Origin: CAZNYG01 sp964577205
Lineage (GTDB): Bacteria > Elusimicrobiota > Endomicrobiia > Endomicrobiales > CAIRNS01
Reading direction: 5' to 3'
Length of the DNA stretch: 26,577 nucleotides
Assembly: GCA_964577205.1 (NCBI GenBank)
Contig: CAZNYG010000028.1
Coordinates: forward strand, 1-26,577
Below the pieces are notes generated by a model. It made no database searches, had not been told where the DNA came from, and worked only from the letters and a program-made list of their open reading frames with translations. Position numbers and translations under genes: made by a program. Positions 1 through 7,841 of this stretch are shown here, one piece after another. Position 1 is the first letter of the stretch, and each line of letters starts with the position of its first letter.

Positions 1-2
1 TA

Positions 3-776
3 AGCGAATGGATCAATTCATTGTTGCGGTCCTTCCCAGACTGGAACATTTATATCTCTCCACGACTGACAGATAGCGAATATGGGGCAGGAAGAGTCCT
101 AGCACAACTGAAAGACCGCGAGAATGTGCGATATGTGGACTCGTTGCATCTTTCCGTCTCAATGAGATCCTTCCGAGCAGAAAAGGTGTCACTGTTAGTC
201 AAGCAATTACTGGACCTTGAAAGTGAAGAAGCTCGTCGAACCCTTCGTGAGATTCAAGACAAGTATCCAATCATGCTCACTCGCAATCTCAATACTGCAA
301 AACAGTGGTTGAGGAGTAAAGCATTAGGCAATCAGCGCTTCGGATTGATCGCCTCATCATATGCTTACAGGCTCAAGCCGCATGCTATTGATGTGAAAGC
401 GGAGATAGATCCTATCCATTGGTTTTTACATGAGAAAGAGGATGTGCGCTCTTCATACTACCTTGAGGATGCTGCGACCGAGTTCCATGTGCAGGGATTG
501 GAACTGGACTGGGCTTGTGTCACTTGGGATGCAGATTTCCGCTATTCGCACGCGGGTTGGCAGCACCGCTCATTTTGTGGGCATAAATGGAATCACATAA
601 AGAAGGATGAACGCAAAGCCTACCAGAAAAATGCATACCGAGTCCTCCTCACCCGCGCCCGTCAAGGCATGGTGATTGTAGTCCCCGAAGGCGACGCTAA
701 TGACCCCACAAGACATTCAAGTTTCTATGATGCCACTTATGACTATTTGAAGGGTATTGGTTTTGAGGTGTTGTGA
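3..776 (+). CDS. DUF2075-type DNA/RNA helicase-like protein, C-terminal part (5' end outside window)
   Basis: The frame is open to the left edge (reading S-E-W-I-N-S before the TTG at 21), so this is the 3' part of a longer gene and not a gene starting at 21. The visible 258 or so residues match my knowledge of the C-terminal half of DUF2075 superfamily-1-like helicase/ATPases: SVSMRSFRAEKV, then YPIMLTRNLNTAKQWLR, then a conserved block around EFHVQGLELDWACVTWDAD, and finally NAYRVLLTRARQGMVIVVPEGD, which resembles SF1 helicase motif VI. The Walker A part must lie upstream. Such proteins often sit in defence or mobile contexts, but nothing visible here fixes the role. Base composition is clearly more AT-rich than the genes to the right, which suggests acquisition. 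Family call is confident, function is not. Confidence 0.8.
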   Translation, partial: SEWINSLLRSFPDWNIYISPRLTDSEYGAGRVLAQLKDRENVRYVDSLHLSVSMRSFRAEKVSLLVKQLLDLESEEARRTLREIQDKYPIMLTRNLNTAKQWLRSKALGNQRFGLIASSYAYRLKPHAIDVKAEIDPIHWFLHEKEDVRSSYYLEDAATEFHVQGLELDWACVTWDADFRYSHAGWQHRSFCGHKWNHIKKDERKAYQKNAYRVLLTRARQGMVIVVPEGDANDPTRHSSFYDATYDYLKGIGFEVL

Positions 777-968
777 GAAATAATGAGTACAGACTTGAGT
801 TTGATTAATACAATATAGCTTTCACAAATTATCACTTGCAATTGAAACTACATTCCACAGCAAAAGGCTCTCTTGTTATATATTCAAAGAAAAATGAGTT
901 AATGATGGCTTTAAACCATGAAAGACCAATGTCCATCTTGCATCTTAAGATTTACATAACTCCCCCGG

Positions 969-992
969 CCCCTCTTTGAGCGTAAAGAGGGG
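969..992. repeat. Palindromic C-rich dispersed repeat, copy 1
   Basis: CCCCTCTTT (969-977) and AAAGAGGGG (984-992) form a 9-bp stem with a 6-base loop, preceded by a CCCCCGGCC-like run. The same palindrome occurs twice at 8561-8633. There is no U-tract after the stem, so it is not an obvious intrinsic terminator. Confidence 0.7.
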
Positions 993-1068
993 AGAAAAAC
1001 GTTTGATCAGGCTCTTTCCGGGAACGGGAGGAGCTTTTATTTCATAACGCGAGCCGGGTTGACAGGTA

Positions 1069-1097
1069 TTGACTTGCATACGGCAAAGAGATAGAAT
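1069..1097 (+). promoter_or_regulatory. Sigma-70 promoter for the symporter operon
   Basis: TTGACT at 1069-1074, a 17-base spacer, and TAGAAT at 1092-1097. A second TTGACA lies ten bases upstream (1059-1064) without a matching -10. Transcription would start near 1104, giving a leader of about 160 bases. Confidence 0.6.
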
Positions 1098-1267
1098 GGA
1101 GCCGGGCTTTGCGTTTTCATATCTCCATACCGCGTCCGATCCGGGCATTCCAGAATATAGTTAAAATCAGAGCAGTTCCCGAAAGTTTTTTTCGATGCCT
1201 CTCCTTTCATGGAAAGGAGTGCGCTTTATTTCAGGGCAGTTGTCATCAGCCCTTGGGAGGCCGTTCT

Positions 1268-1447
1268 ATGCTGGGTCTTGAAGGAGCCGGGGTCGTAGTG
1301 GCTTATCTGCTTTGCGTCGCCTGCGCGTTGTTGTGCGTGGCCTATGGGATCATGAACTGGAACAAACCGCCTGAAGACCAGTCGAGGGAGATCGAAGAGG
1401 AAATGAAGTGGGAAAAGAAGGATACGAATATCTCCGAACAGCTTTAG
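1268..1447 (+). CDS. Symporter small accessory protein (59 aa)
   Basis: A 59-residue single-span membrane protein. It begins MLGLEGAG, has one hydrophobic segment at about residues 8-29 (VVVAYLLCVACALLCVAYG), then IMNWNKPP and a highly charged, Glu/Lys-rich tail. This pattern matches the small proteins that precede sodium:solute symporters and are usually called symporter small accessory protein. The ATG at 1268 is chosen because GGGAGG lies seven bases upstream (1255-1260); a longer reading from 1109 has no ribosome site and no hydrophobic or family-like content. Its stop codon overlaps the AGGAGG of the next gene, so the two are probably translated together. It likely assembles with, or stabilises, the symporter in the inner membrane; that role is inferred. 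Confidence 0.8.
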   Translation: MLGLEGAGVVVAYLLCVACALLCVAYGIMNWNKPPEDQSREIEEEMKWEKKDTNISEQL

Positions 1448-1457
1448 GAGGAACCCA

Positions 1458-3083
1458 GTGAATCTTTTACTGCTCATTTTCATCGTGATAGTTTACCTGC
1501 TTATCACCGCCTACCTCGGGTATCTGGGATACCGGCAGACCAAAACCTCGGCCGATTACCTGGTCGCGGGAAGAAAAACGCATCCGTTCGTCATGGCCCT
1601 TTCGTACGGGGCCACTTTTATCAGCACGTCCGCGATCGTGGGTTTCGGCGGCGCGGCCGCGGTGTTCGGCATGGGGCTTCTGTGGCTGACCGTCATGAAC
1701 ATTTTCGTGGGTATTTTCATCGCGTTCGTGTTTTTCGGCAAGCGGACCCGCAAGATGGGCCACAATCTGGACGCGCACACATTCCCGGAACTGCTCGGCA
1801 AACGGTTCAAATCGCGTTTTCTTCAGGCGGCTTCCGGCGTGGTGATCTTTTTAGGCATGCCGCTCTATGCCGGTTCGGTGATGATCGGCGCCACTCAGTT
1901 CATCTGCCAGACGCTGAACATCAATTATGAGGTGGCCCTGCTTTTTTTCACCGCCATCGTAGCGGTATACGTGGTCATGGGAGGCCTTAAGGGCGTCATG
2001 TACACCGACGCTTTCCAGGGCACGGTCATGTTCATAGGTATGGGTTTTCTCCTGGTATTCACCTATAACCTTCTCGGCGGCGTGGTGAACGCTCATCAGG
2101 CTTTGTCAGCGCTCAAGGACCAGGCCGTCCAGATATTCGGCGCCAAAGGGCACCTGGGATGGACCAGTATGCCGCAGGCTGGTTCCGTGCTGTGGCTGCA
2201 GCTGGTGACCACTATCGTGATGGGCGTGGGCATCGGCGTGCTGGCGCAGCCCCAGCTTATAGTCCGTTTCATGACCGTCAAGAGCAACCGCGAACTGAAC
2301 AGGGCGGTACTGGTGGGCGGCGTATTCATTCTGATGATGACCGGCGTGGCGTTCGTGGTCGGAGCGCTTTCCAACGTTTACTTCGTTAACAATCCCGCTT
2401 TCGGAAAGATAGCGATGCTGGCGGCCGGCAAGAACGTGGACAATATCATCCCGTTGTATATTACTTCGGCGATGCCCTGGTGGTTCACATCGGTGTTCTT
2501 CGTTACGCTGATGGCGGCGGCCATGTCAACGCTCAGTTCCCAGTTCCACACCATGGGTACCGCGGCGGGACGCGACGTTTACGAAAAAGGGCTGGGCCAC
2601 CAGCAGAAGAACTCGATCTCCGTGACGCGCGTCGCCATGTCGTTCGGCATCCTCATCAGCCTGTTCGTCGCCTACTTCCTGCCGAAGTTCCTCGAGCAGG
2701 GTTCGGCTATCATCGCGATCGGCACTTCCATATTCTTCGGGCTCTGCGCCGCGACGTTCCTGCCGATGTACTTCGGCGCGCTCTACACGCGGCGCATCAC
2801 CCGGGCAGGCGCGCTGGCCGGATTCTTCGGAGGATTCCTGAGCAGTTCGCTGTGGATCGCTTTCGTCCATTCAAAAGAGTCGGCGCCTCTCGGCCTTAGC
2901 AAACTGATCTTTGGAGTGGACACTCTCGCGGGGGTTTCGAACTGGCAGTTCGTGGATCCGTTGATCATCTCGCTGCCCGTTTCCATCGTCCTGACCTTCG
3001 CGGTCAGCGCTTTCACCAAAGCGCCGGATAAAGAACACCTCGACTTCTGTTTTAAAGGAATAACAACGCCCACCCGTTCCTGA
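1458..3083 (+). CDS. Sodium:solute symporter (SSS family)
   Basis: A 541-residue polytopic membrane protein of the SSS family (PutP/PanF/ActP-like). These proteins couple inward sodium flow to uptake of a small organic solute across the inner membrane. The N-terminal pattern YLGYRQTKTSADYLVAGRK followed by SYGATFISTSAIVGFGG is typical of the first two helices and the sodium-binding region. About 13 hydrophobic spans follow, and the length is normal for the family. Start is GTG at 1458, with AGGAGG at 1446-1451. It lies ten bases after the small accessory protein and shares its promoter at 1069-1097. A perfect 14-bp hairpin terminator follows at 3115-3150. The substrate cannot be read from sequence. 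Confidence 0.9.
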   Translation: MNLLLLIFIVIVYLLITAYLGYLGYRQTKTSADYLVAGRKTHPFVMALSYGATFISTSAIVGFGGAAAVFGMGLLWLTVMNIFVGIFIAFVFFGKRTRKMGHNLDAHTFPELLGKRFKSRFLQAASGVVIFLGMPLYAGSVMIGATQFICQTLNINYEVALLFFTAIVAVYVVMGGLKGVMYTDAFQGTVMFIGMGFLLVFTYNLLGGVVNAHQALSALKDQAVQIFGAKGHLGWTSMPQAGSVLWLQLVTTIVMGVGIGVLAQPQLIVRFMTVKSNRELNRAVLVGGVFILMMTGVAFVVGALSNVYFVNNPAFGKIAMLAAGKNVDNIIPLYITSAMPWWFTSVFFVTLMAAAMSTLSSQFHTMGTAAGRDVYEKGLGHQQKNSISVTRVAMSFGILISLFVAYFLPKFLEQGSAIIAIGTSIFFGLCAATFLPMYFGALYTRRITRAGALAGFFGGFLSSSLWIAFVHSKESAPLGLSKLIFGVDTLAGVSNWQFVDPLIISLPVSIVLTFAVSAFTKAPDKEHLDFCFKGITTPTRS

Positions 3084-3114
3084 ACCGACTGCGTGTCAAC
3101 GCGGGCGATCTCTC

Positions 3115-3150
3115 ACGGGCCCGGGGTTCCATCAACCCCGGGCCCGTTTT
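3115..3150 (+). terminator. Intrinsic terminator after the symporter
   Basis: Perfect 14-bp inverted repeat, ACGGGCCCGGGGTT (3115-3128) and its complement (3134-3147), with a 5-base loop and a short T-run. It closes the symporter operon. Confidence 0.85.
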
Positions 3151-3192
3151 GTGCGCGCGGCACGCGCGTTGACGCGTGGCCGTTTATTAAAC

Positions 3193-3221
3193 TTCATGAA
3201 AGAATCGCTTTTTGATAGAAT
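3193..3221 (+). promoter_or_regulatory. Extended -10 promoter for the MscS gene
   Basis: TAGAAT at 3216-3221 preceded by TGA, giving an extended -10. A weak -35, TTCATG, lies at 3193-3198 with a 17-base spacer. It sits between the symporter terminator and the MscS start. Confidence 0.5.
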
Positions 3222-3297
3222 GATAATGTTGCCCGCCGGCCTTCCCGGTTGGCAGCCGGTGACGGATACAACATGAAAAAATAAAGGAGTGCGCGAC

Positions 3298-4353
3298 ATG
3301 CTTTCGTCTTTTCTGCGGCAGGTTTATTTTCAGAACACGGTTTACGATTATCTCACGGCCATCGGGCTGTTCACCGCGCTGGCGCTGTTGATCGTACTTA
3401 TCAGGATCGTGGTGATAAGGCGGCTGACGGCCCGGGCCGCGAAAACGAAGACTACCTTCGATGATTTTCTGATAAAGCACATCGGCGGCACGCTCCTTCC
3501 CCTGCTTTTCTATGGATCCTTTACCCTGAGCGTCAAGGGACTGGAGTTGAATTCCATGATCAGCCGGGGCATTTACATAGCCGGCATGATCTTTATGACC
3601 GTCATGGGATTGAAATTCGTCATGTCCCTGATGGATTACGGGATCGGCGCCTGGAACAGGAAAAACGGCGGCGGAGAAACACGCCTGCGGAGTTTGAAGG
3701 GCGCGGTTATGGCCGCGAAGGTGATCCTGGCGGGCCTCGCGTTACTATTGGCGCTGGACAACATGGGCATCAGGATCTCGGCGCTTGTCGCGGGCCTTGG
3801 TATCGGCGGCATAGCGGTGGCCTTCGCCTCCCAGGCGGTGCTGGCGGATCTGTTCAGTTTCCTGGTGATACTTTTCGACCGTCCTTTTGAACTGGGTGAT
3901 TTCATAATCATCGACGATCTGATGGGAACGGTGGAGCATATAGGCGTAAAGACCACGCGCCTGCGCAGCCTTAACGGAGAACAGCTGATCATTTCAAACA
4001 CCAATCTGACCAACGCGAGAGTAAGGAACTTTAAAAGGATGCGCCAGCGGCGCATCGTTTTCAAGCTGGGGATAACCTATCAAACATCCACCGCTCAGTT
4101 GAAAGAGATCCCGGGGCTGCTTAAGAACATCATTGCCGGAATAAAGGGGGCATCCTTTGACCGGGCGCATTTCCTGTCATACGGTGATTTCGCGCTTGTG
4201 TTCGAAGTCGTTTATATCGTCCTTGACAGTGATTTCAATCATTATGCCGATATTCAGCAGGAGATCAATCTCAAGATCAAGGAGGAGTTCGAGCGCAGGA
4301 GAATAGAATTCGCGTACCCGACCCAGACGGTTTTTGTCCGCACGGCAGGCTGA
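3298..4353 (+). CDS. MscS-family small-conductance mechanosensitive channel
   Basis: A 351-residue inner-membrane channel that would open under membrane tension to release solutes after hypo-osmotic shock. Several N-terminal hydrophobic spans (about residues 20-42, 65-80, 90-112, 138-158) lead to the pore helix and the MscS signature: SALVAGLGIGGIAVAFASQ, then AVLADLFSFLVILFDRPFELGDFI and the beta-domain stretch GTVEHIGVKTTRLRSLNGE. The soluble C-terminal vestibule domain is complete. The ATG at 3298 is preferred over a GTG at 3289, because AAGGAG (3284-3289) overlaps that GTG and is well spaced from the ATG. The gene has its own promoter and appears monocistronic. Confidence 0.92.
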   Translation: MLSSFLRQVYFQNTVYDYLTAIGLFTALALLIVLIRIVVIRRLTARAAKTKTTFDDFLIKHIGGTLLPLLFYGSFTLSVKGLELNSMISRGIYIAGMIFMTVMGLKFVMSLMDYGIGAWNRKNGGGETRLRSLKGAVMAAKVILAGLALLLALDNMGIRISALVAGLGIGGIAVAFASQAVLADLFSFLVILFDRPFELGDFIIIDDLMGTVEHIGVKTTRLRSLNGEQLIISNTNLTNARVRNFKRMRQRRIVFKLGITYQTSTAQLKEIPGLLKNIIAGIKGASFDRAHFLSYGDFALVFEVVYIVLDSDFNHYADIQQEINLKIKEEFERRRIEFAYPTQTVFVRTAG

Positions 4354-4422
4354 CGCTGAAAGGGCGCGCGCCGATACTAAACCTTATCCGCGTGAATATC
4401 ACAAAAAAATTTCATGTATTCC

Positions 4423-4451
4423 TGAACAAGTTCCTTTGTGACGCATATAAT
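4423..4451 (+). promoter_or_regulatory. Putative promoter 1 for the exported-protein pair
   Basis: TGAACA at 4423-4428, a 17-base spacer and a perfect TATAAT at 4446-4451. The -35 matches four of six positions. Confidence 0.5.
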
Positions 4452-4493
4452 GTGAACAGGCGCACGCAGTGATTGGCCGGTTCCGGAAAACCA

Positions 4494-4523
4494 TTGATTT
4501 TTTTGATATTTTGTGCATACTAT
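4494..4523 (+). promoter_or_regulatory. Putative promoter 2 for the exported-protein pair
   Basis: TTGATT at 4494-4499, an 18-base spacer and TACTAT at 4518-4523. It would give a leader of about 55 bases before the ATG at 4585. Either or both tandem promoters could be used. Confidence 0.4.
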
Positions 4524-4584
4524 TACCAGGAAAGCCATATGTGACTGTGGATAGTGAGAGATTTCGGGGCGAGGAGGTTCTCCC

Positions 4585-6465
4585 ATGTATCGATTCTGCG
4601 TGCTGGTTCTTTTCTGTGTTTTGTTTCAGTTACCATCGCCGTACGCGTATGAAGTTGTCCCTGCCGGCGCGCCCGTGCAGTTAGACGCGCAGCAGCAGCA
4701 GCAGGTTCCTGCCAGAGTCAACGAATCCATCGACACCTCCGCTTTAAAAGATCAGGCCGATCAGAACAAATCGACAACCCCGATCGCCGCGACATTAAAA
4801 AGCCAGGTCAGCGCTTACGTTAAGGAGCTAATTGACAAACTGCGCAAGAGCACATACGACGGCGATGTCGCGGTCAAGTTATACAAGCAGCTTGATTTTG
4901 ACCGCAACGGGAAATGCGATGACAGGGACGCGGCTGCCGCCGCGAAAGATCCTCAGGGGAGCATAAAAAAGCTGGCAAAGGTCCTCGCGGACAGCGCCGC
5001 GGACCACAACTTTGTGTTTGACACGCTGTGTCCTGAAACCACAAAAACATCTCTCGCCATCCAGGCTCTTAACGAGGCGTTCGAAAAAGAGATCGGGTCG
5101 TCGCTCGCGTCCGCTCCATTACAAAAACGCCAGCAGATCCTTAAGAAATTTATGGAAAGCGGAATGAAGTCCGGATTCAGGTTGTTCCAGCAGGCATTCA
5201 AGGCGCTCTGCGCCGCCAGGATGGATAAGGCCGTGGAACTGGTTACCACAACGTTCGGGTACAGTTCCGCCAAAGACGACGAAAATGGCAAGATCAACAT
5301 GATGCTGGAATATCTGATCCCTCAATCCTTAAGCGCGGGGCAGCTGGCGAAGTTGATACAGTCGAAAAGCCCGACGGGCAGAAAGATCGATGCTTCAGTA
5401 TCCGCTCAGCTGCTGACAGGATGTGCCCGCAATAACGGCGGCCAGGCCGCCTGGGAAAAGGCGATCGAGACGCTCCTTTCCATGCCGGGAAAATGGAACG
5501 AGCTGCTCGGAACGATCAAGGAGGAACTGACGGAAAATCCTCCCATGAGGGATCAATTCTTCCTTGATCTTCTGTCGCAGGTTCAAAAAGGGAAGTCCGG
5601 TTCGACAGCGGCAAGTTTATATAAGGCATGCGCGGCAAAGGGAGTTTTCGTCGTTGACAAAAATGTCGACCTGACAAAGAAATACTCGGAAGCACAGTGG
5701 AAAAACATACTGACGAAAGCGAAATCATCTTTGACAAAAGCGGCGGCTGCCGCGATGATCAAGGATGAGAAGTGGATGCGCTCTTACTTTTTCGCGAATG
5801 ACGCGAAAAAAGGGCTCGTCATGAAAACGCAGCGGAGTGACGCCGAGCTTCAGGGCGCGTTCCGTGCCGGTACGGCTGAAAAGTGGTATGGCCTTTTGAC
5901 GAACGCGGACGAGAAGAAAAAATACATTCAGCGCGTTCTGAGCATTGACACGACGAATTACAAAAAATACGTCGTCACGAATGAGCTGTCAGAACAAGTT
6001 TTTGTCTGCCATAATTACGCGCGGCAGATGACGATGGCCGGGGAGGGTCCGGCAAAGGCTCAGCCGCAGGATCCCGCGGGGCTCGCGCGGGAAGGATACA
6101 CGCTGCCCCTGTATTCATACGGCATTCCGATAAAGTATGTCAATGTGACTAATTATACCGCGGATTGGTTTCACGGGATCAACGCGGTATTTATAGGTTC
6201 GGCGAAAGACAGCATAAAGGACCAGTCCAAATGGCTGTTTTTCGAGCCGCAGGACGACGGCCTGGTTCAACCGGGATCCAGCAGCATGAACAGCATGCCG
6301 CTGGACAAGACGGGGAAAAATAACACGGTCAATATCGAAGAGCATACAAAGATCGGGCCTTTTGAGGCGGGAATAATAAAGTCACTTGTGTATTTTCGCG
6401 TCAATTCCAAGGGCAAATTGGAAAATTACACGCCGACAGATGATGACGGGGCTACGGCCAGGTAA
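4585..6465 (+). CDS. Exported protein with dockerin-like calcium loop and candidate Cys/His/Glu catalytic C-terminus
   Basis: A 626-residue protein I cannot assign to a named family. The N-terminus has a signal peptide (hydrophobic residues 5-20), so it is probably exported. A Gln-rich stretch at residues 36-40 follows. Residues 104-115, DFDRNGKCDDRD, have the D-x-D-x-N-G spacing of a dockerin or EF-hand calcium loop. The middle is helical and Lys/Ala-rich. The C-terminal part (about 470-600) has a Cys in FVCHNYARQM (C475), a His in DWFHGINAVFIG (H530) and an acidic residue in WLFFEPQDDG (E554). The order and neighbourhood recall transglutaminase/papain-like folds. That is inference, with no clear family match. 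ATG 4585 has GAGGAGG seven bases upstream. The next exported gene follows after 44 bases, probably in one operon. Confidence 0.75.
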   Translation: MYRFCVLVLFCVLFQLPSPYAYEVVPAGAPVQLDAQQQQQVPARVNESIDTSALKDQADQNKSTTPIAATLKSQVSAYVKELIDKLRKSTYDGDVAVKLYKQLDFDRNGKCDDRDAAAAAKDPQGSIKKLAKVLADSAADHNFVFDTLCPETTKTSLAIQALNEAFEKEIGSSLASAPLQKRQQILKKFMESGMKSGFRLFQQAFKALCAARMDKAVELVTTTFGYSSAKDDENGKINMMLEYLIPQSLSAGQLAKLIQSKSPTGRKIDASVSAQLLTGCARNNGGQAAWEKAIETLLSMPGKWNELLGTIKEELTENPPMRDQFFLDLLSQVQKGKSGSTAASLYKACAAKGVFVVDKNVDLTKKYSEAQWKNILTKAKSSLTKAAAAAMIKDEKWMRSYFFANDAKKGLVMKTQRSDAELQGAFRAGTAEKWYGLLTNADEKKKYIQRVLSIDTTNYKKYVVTNELSEQVFVCHNYARQMTMAGEGPAKAQPQDPAGLAREGYTLPLYSYGIPIKYVNVTNYTADWFHGINAVFIGSAKDSIKDQSKWLFFEPQDDGLVQPGSSSMNSMPLDKTGKNNTVNIEEHTKIGPFEAGIIKSLVYFRVNSKGKLENYTPTDDDGATAR

Positions 6466-6509
6466 TTACTGCTGTCGGGGCCGCGTTCAGGGGAAACAGG
6501 AGAAACACT

Positions 6510-6899
6510 ATGAATAGATTTCTTGTCGTAACGGCAGCTGTGTTTTATATGTGCGGGAGCGCTTTCGTATACGGCGCGGAAAAAGGGAACAAGAAAGCTC
6601 TTTTTTATCATGAAGCTGAGGTGGCAAATCCGTCCGCTCTCGAATCCCGCTACGCTGGATTTGCCGAGCTGCGCGATGGAAAGCTTGTGGTGGAAGTGGA
6701 CGACGCGGAGTTCGCCGAGTTCCTGAACTCGGCCGCGTACCGGCAAGGCGGCAGGGCGCGTGAAATTGTGAGTTCGACGGGCAAACGCATCACGACTGGC
6801 GGGTTCCAGCGGCTGGAGCCGGGGACAACCGAGCACTTCAAGCACGTCGTGGAACGCGCGGGGAACTATGGATATGAGAGCCGGGATGCCGGCCTTTAG
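6510..6899 (+). CDS. Small exported protein of unknown function (129 aa)
   Basis: A 129-residue protein with a signal peptide (about residues 1-23, ending in a small-residue A/G region before EKGNKK). The mature part is about 105 residues, charged, with no cysteine and no motif I recognise. It lies 44 bases after the 626-residue exported protein, and a terminator follows at 6936-6971, so the two likely form a two-gene operon and act in the same extracytoplasmic process. ATG 6510 has AGGAG about six bases upstream. A longer minus-strand frame over the same bases is a shadow. Confidence 0.65.
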   Translation: MNRFLVVTAAVFYMCGSAFVYGAEKGNKKALFYHEAEVANPSALESRYAGFAELRDGKLVVEVDDAEFAEFLNSAAYRQGGRAREIVSSTGKRITTGGFQRLEPGTTEHFKHVVERAGNYGYESRDAGL

Positions 6900-6935
6900 A
6901 TTTAGACGTTCCTGATCTTTTTTCAAAAAGAGAAG

Positions 6936-6971
6936 GCGCTTCGATCAATAGTGATCGAGGCGCTTTTTTTT
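6936..6971 (+). terminator. Intrinsic terminator after the exported-protein pair
   Basis: GCGCTTCGATCA (6936-6947) pairs with TGATCGAGGCGC (6952-6963), 12 bp with one G-U pair, a 4-base loop, and eight T residues after it. Confidence 0.85.
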
Positions 6972-7033
6972 ATGCGCGAGGCGCGCGCGCACGCTTGATC
7001 AATAGTGATGTGTTTACTGCGGCCGTTATTAAG

Positions 7034-7062
7034 CTGACGGGAACGCGTATATTTGATATACT
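7034..7062 (+). promoter_or_regulatory. Promoter for the TPM/LemA cluster
   Basis: CTGACG at 7034-7039, a 17-base spacer and TATACT at 7057-7062. It gives a leader of about 35 bases before the TTG start at 7105. Confidence 0.55.
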
Positions 7063-7104
7063 TACGATGGCGGCGGCGGTTTTGAAGCGGCAAAAAGGTT
7101 AACC

Positions 7105-7830
7105 TTGAAAAATTTTAAAATATTTTTATTGTCTTTCTGTATCGCGGCAGGCGCAGCCGCGGCATACGCGGCGGATTTTCCGAAGCCCGCGGGATGGGTG
7201 TCGGATTATGCCGGAGCGATGGATGAGGCCTCCAGGGGAAAAACCGAGGCGGTCATTCGCGAACTGGAACAGAAAACCTCGGCGGAGATCGCGGTGGTGA
7301 CGATCAGGAAACTGGAAGGCGGCACGGTAGAATCGTATGCCGCCGGTCTTCTCAGCGCGTGGGGTGTCGGGAAAAAGGGGAAAGATAACGGCGTTCTTAT
7401 CCTTGCCGCCATCGAAGACCGCAGGATGCGCATTGAAGCCGGCTACGGGCTTGAAGGGATACTTACCGACGGAAAAACCGGCGCGATACTGGACCGGTAC
7501 GTGGTGCCGCAGTTTAAAGCCGGGAACTACGGCGAAGGGCTCTTTCAGGGAACTCTGGCGGTCGCCTCGGTGATCGCGAAAGATGCCGGCGTTGAGATCA
7601 CCGGCGGGCTGTCCGTTGAACCAGAGAGGCCGCGGCCGAGCCCGCTCAAAACGACCGTGCGTATTTTATTCCTGATTATCCTTTTCTTTATCTTTATCCG
7701 CAATCCTTTCCTTCTTCTCCTGCTGCTCGGCGGCGGCGGCCGGGGTGGCGGCGGCGGAGGGTTCGGAGGGGGATTCGGCGGGTTTGGCGGCGGCAGCAGT
7801 GGCGGCGGCGGCGCTTCGCGGGGCTGGTAA
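7105..7830 (+). CDS. TPM-domain membrane-anchored protein (YgcG-like)
   Basis: A 241-residue protein with a signal peptide (residues 1-22) and a TPM domain at about 28-150. Visible family features are WVSDYAGAMDEASR, the strand TSAEIAVVTI, then WGVGKKGKDNGVLILAAIEDRRMRIEAGYGLEG. A transmembrane helix follows at about 185-205, then a glycine-rich tail ending in GASRGW. This layout (signal, TPM, membrane span, Gly-rich end) is the usual one for YgcG-type proteins. The TPM domain would face the periplasm; some TPM domains have been linked to phosphatase or chaperone-like roles, but the function here is unknown. The start is TTG at 7105 with AAGG upstream. It is 11 bases from the nucleotidyltransferase gene, and LemA, its common neighbour, is further down. 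Confidence 0.88.
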   Translation: MKNFKIFLLSFCIAAGAAAAYAADFPKPAGWVSDYAGAMDEASRGKTEAVIRELEQKTSAEIAVVTIRKLEGGTVESYAAGLLSAWGVGKKGKDNGVLILAAIEDRRMRIEAGYGLEGILTDGKTGAILDRYVVPQFKAGNYGEGLFQGTLAVASVIAKDAGVEITGGLSVEPERPRPSPLKTTVRILFLIILFFIFIRNPFLLLLLLGGGGRGGGGGGFGGGFGGFGGGSSGGGGASRGW

Positions 7831-7841
7831 GAGGAGCGGAT

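Larger units (their letters stand above)
777..1267. other. Non-coding interval: AT-rich tail, palindromic repeat, promoter and leader
   Basis: No convincing gene is present. Positions 777-957 are AT-rich like the DUF2075 fragment. From about 958 composition switches to the GC-rich background, starting at a palindromic C-rich repeat. A sigma-70 promoter lies at 1069-1097 and is followed by a roughly 160-base leader before the ATG at 1268. The leader contains an 8-bp hairpin (1201-1208 with 1212-1219, loop ATG) with no U-run after it. The open frames across this stretch on both strands look like chance translations. Confidence 0.6.

Noticed and set aside
945..1148. A short minus-strand frame over the first palindromic repeat
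   Set aside because: Its sequence (SPLFTLKEGPG) is a translation of the C-rich repeat itself.
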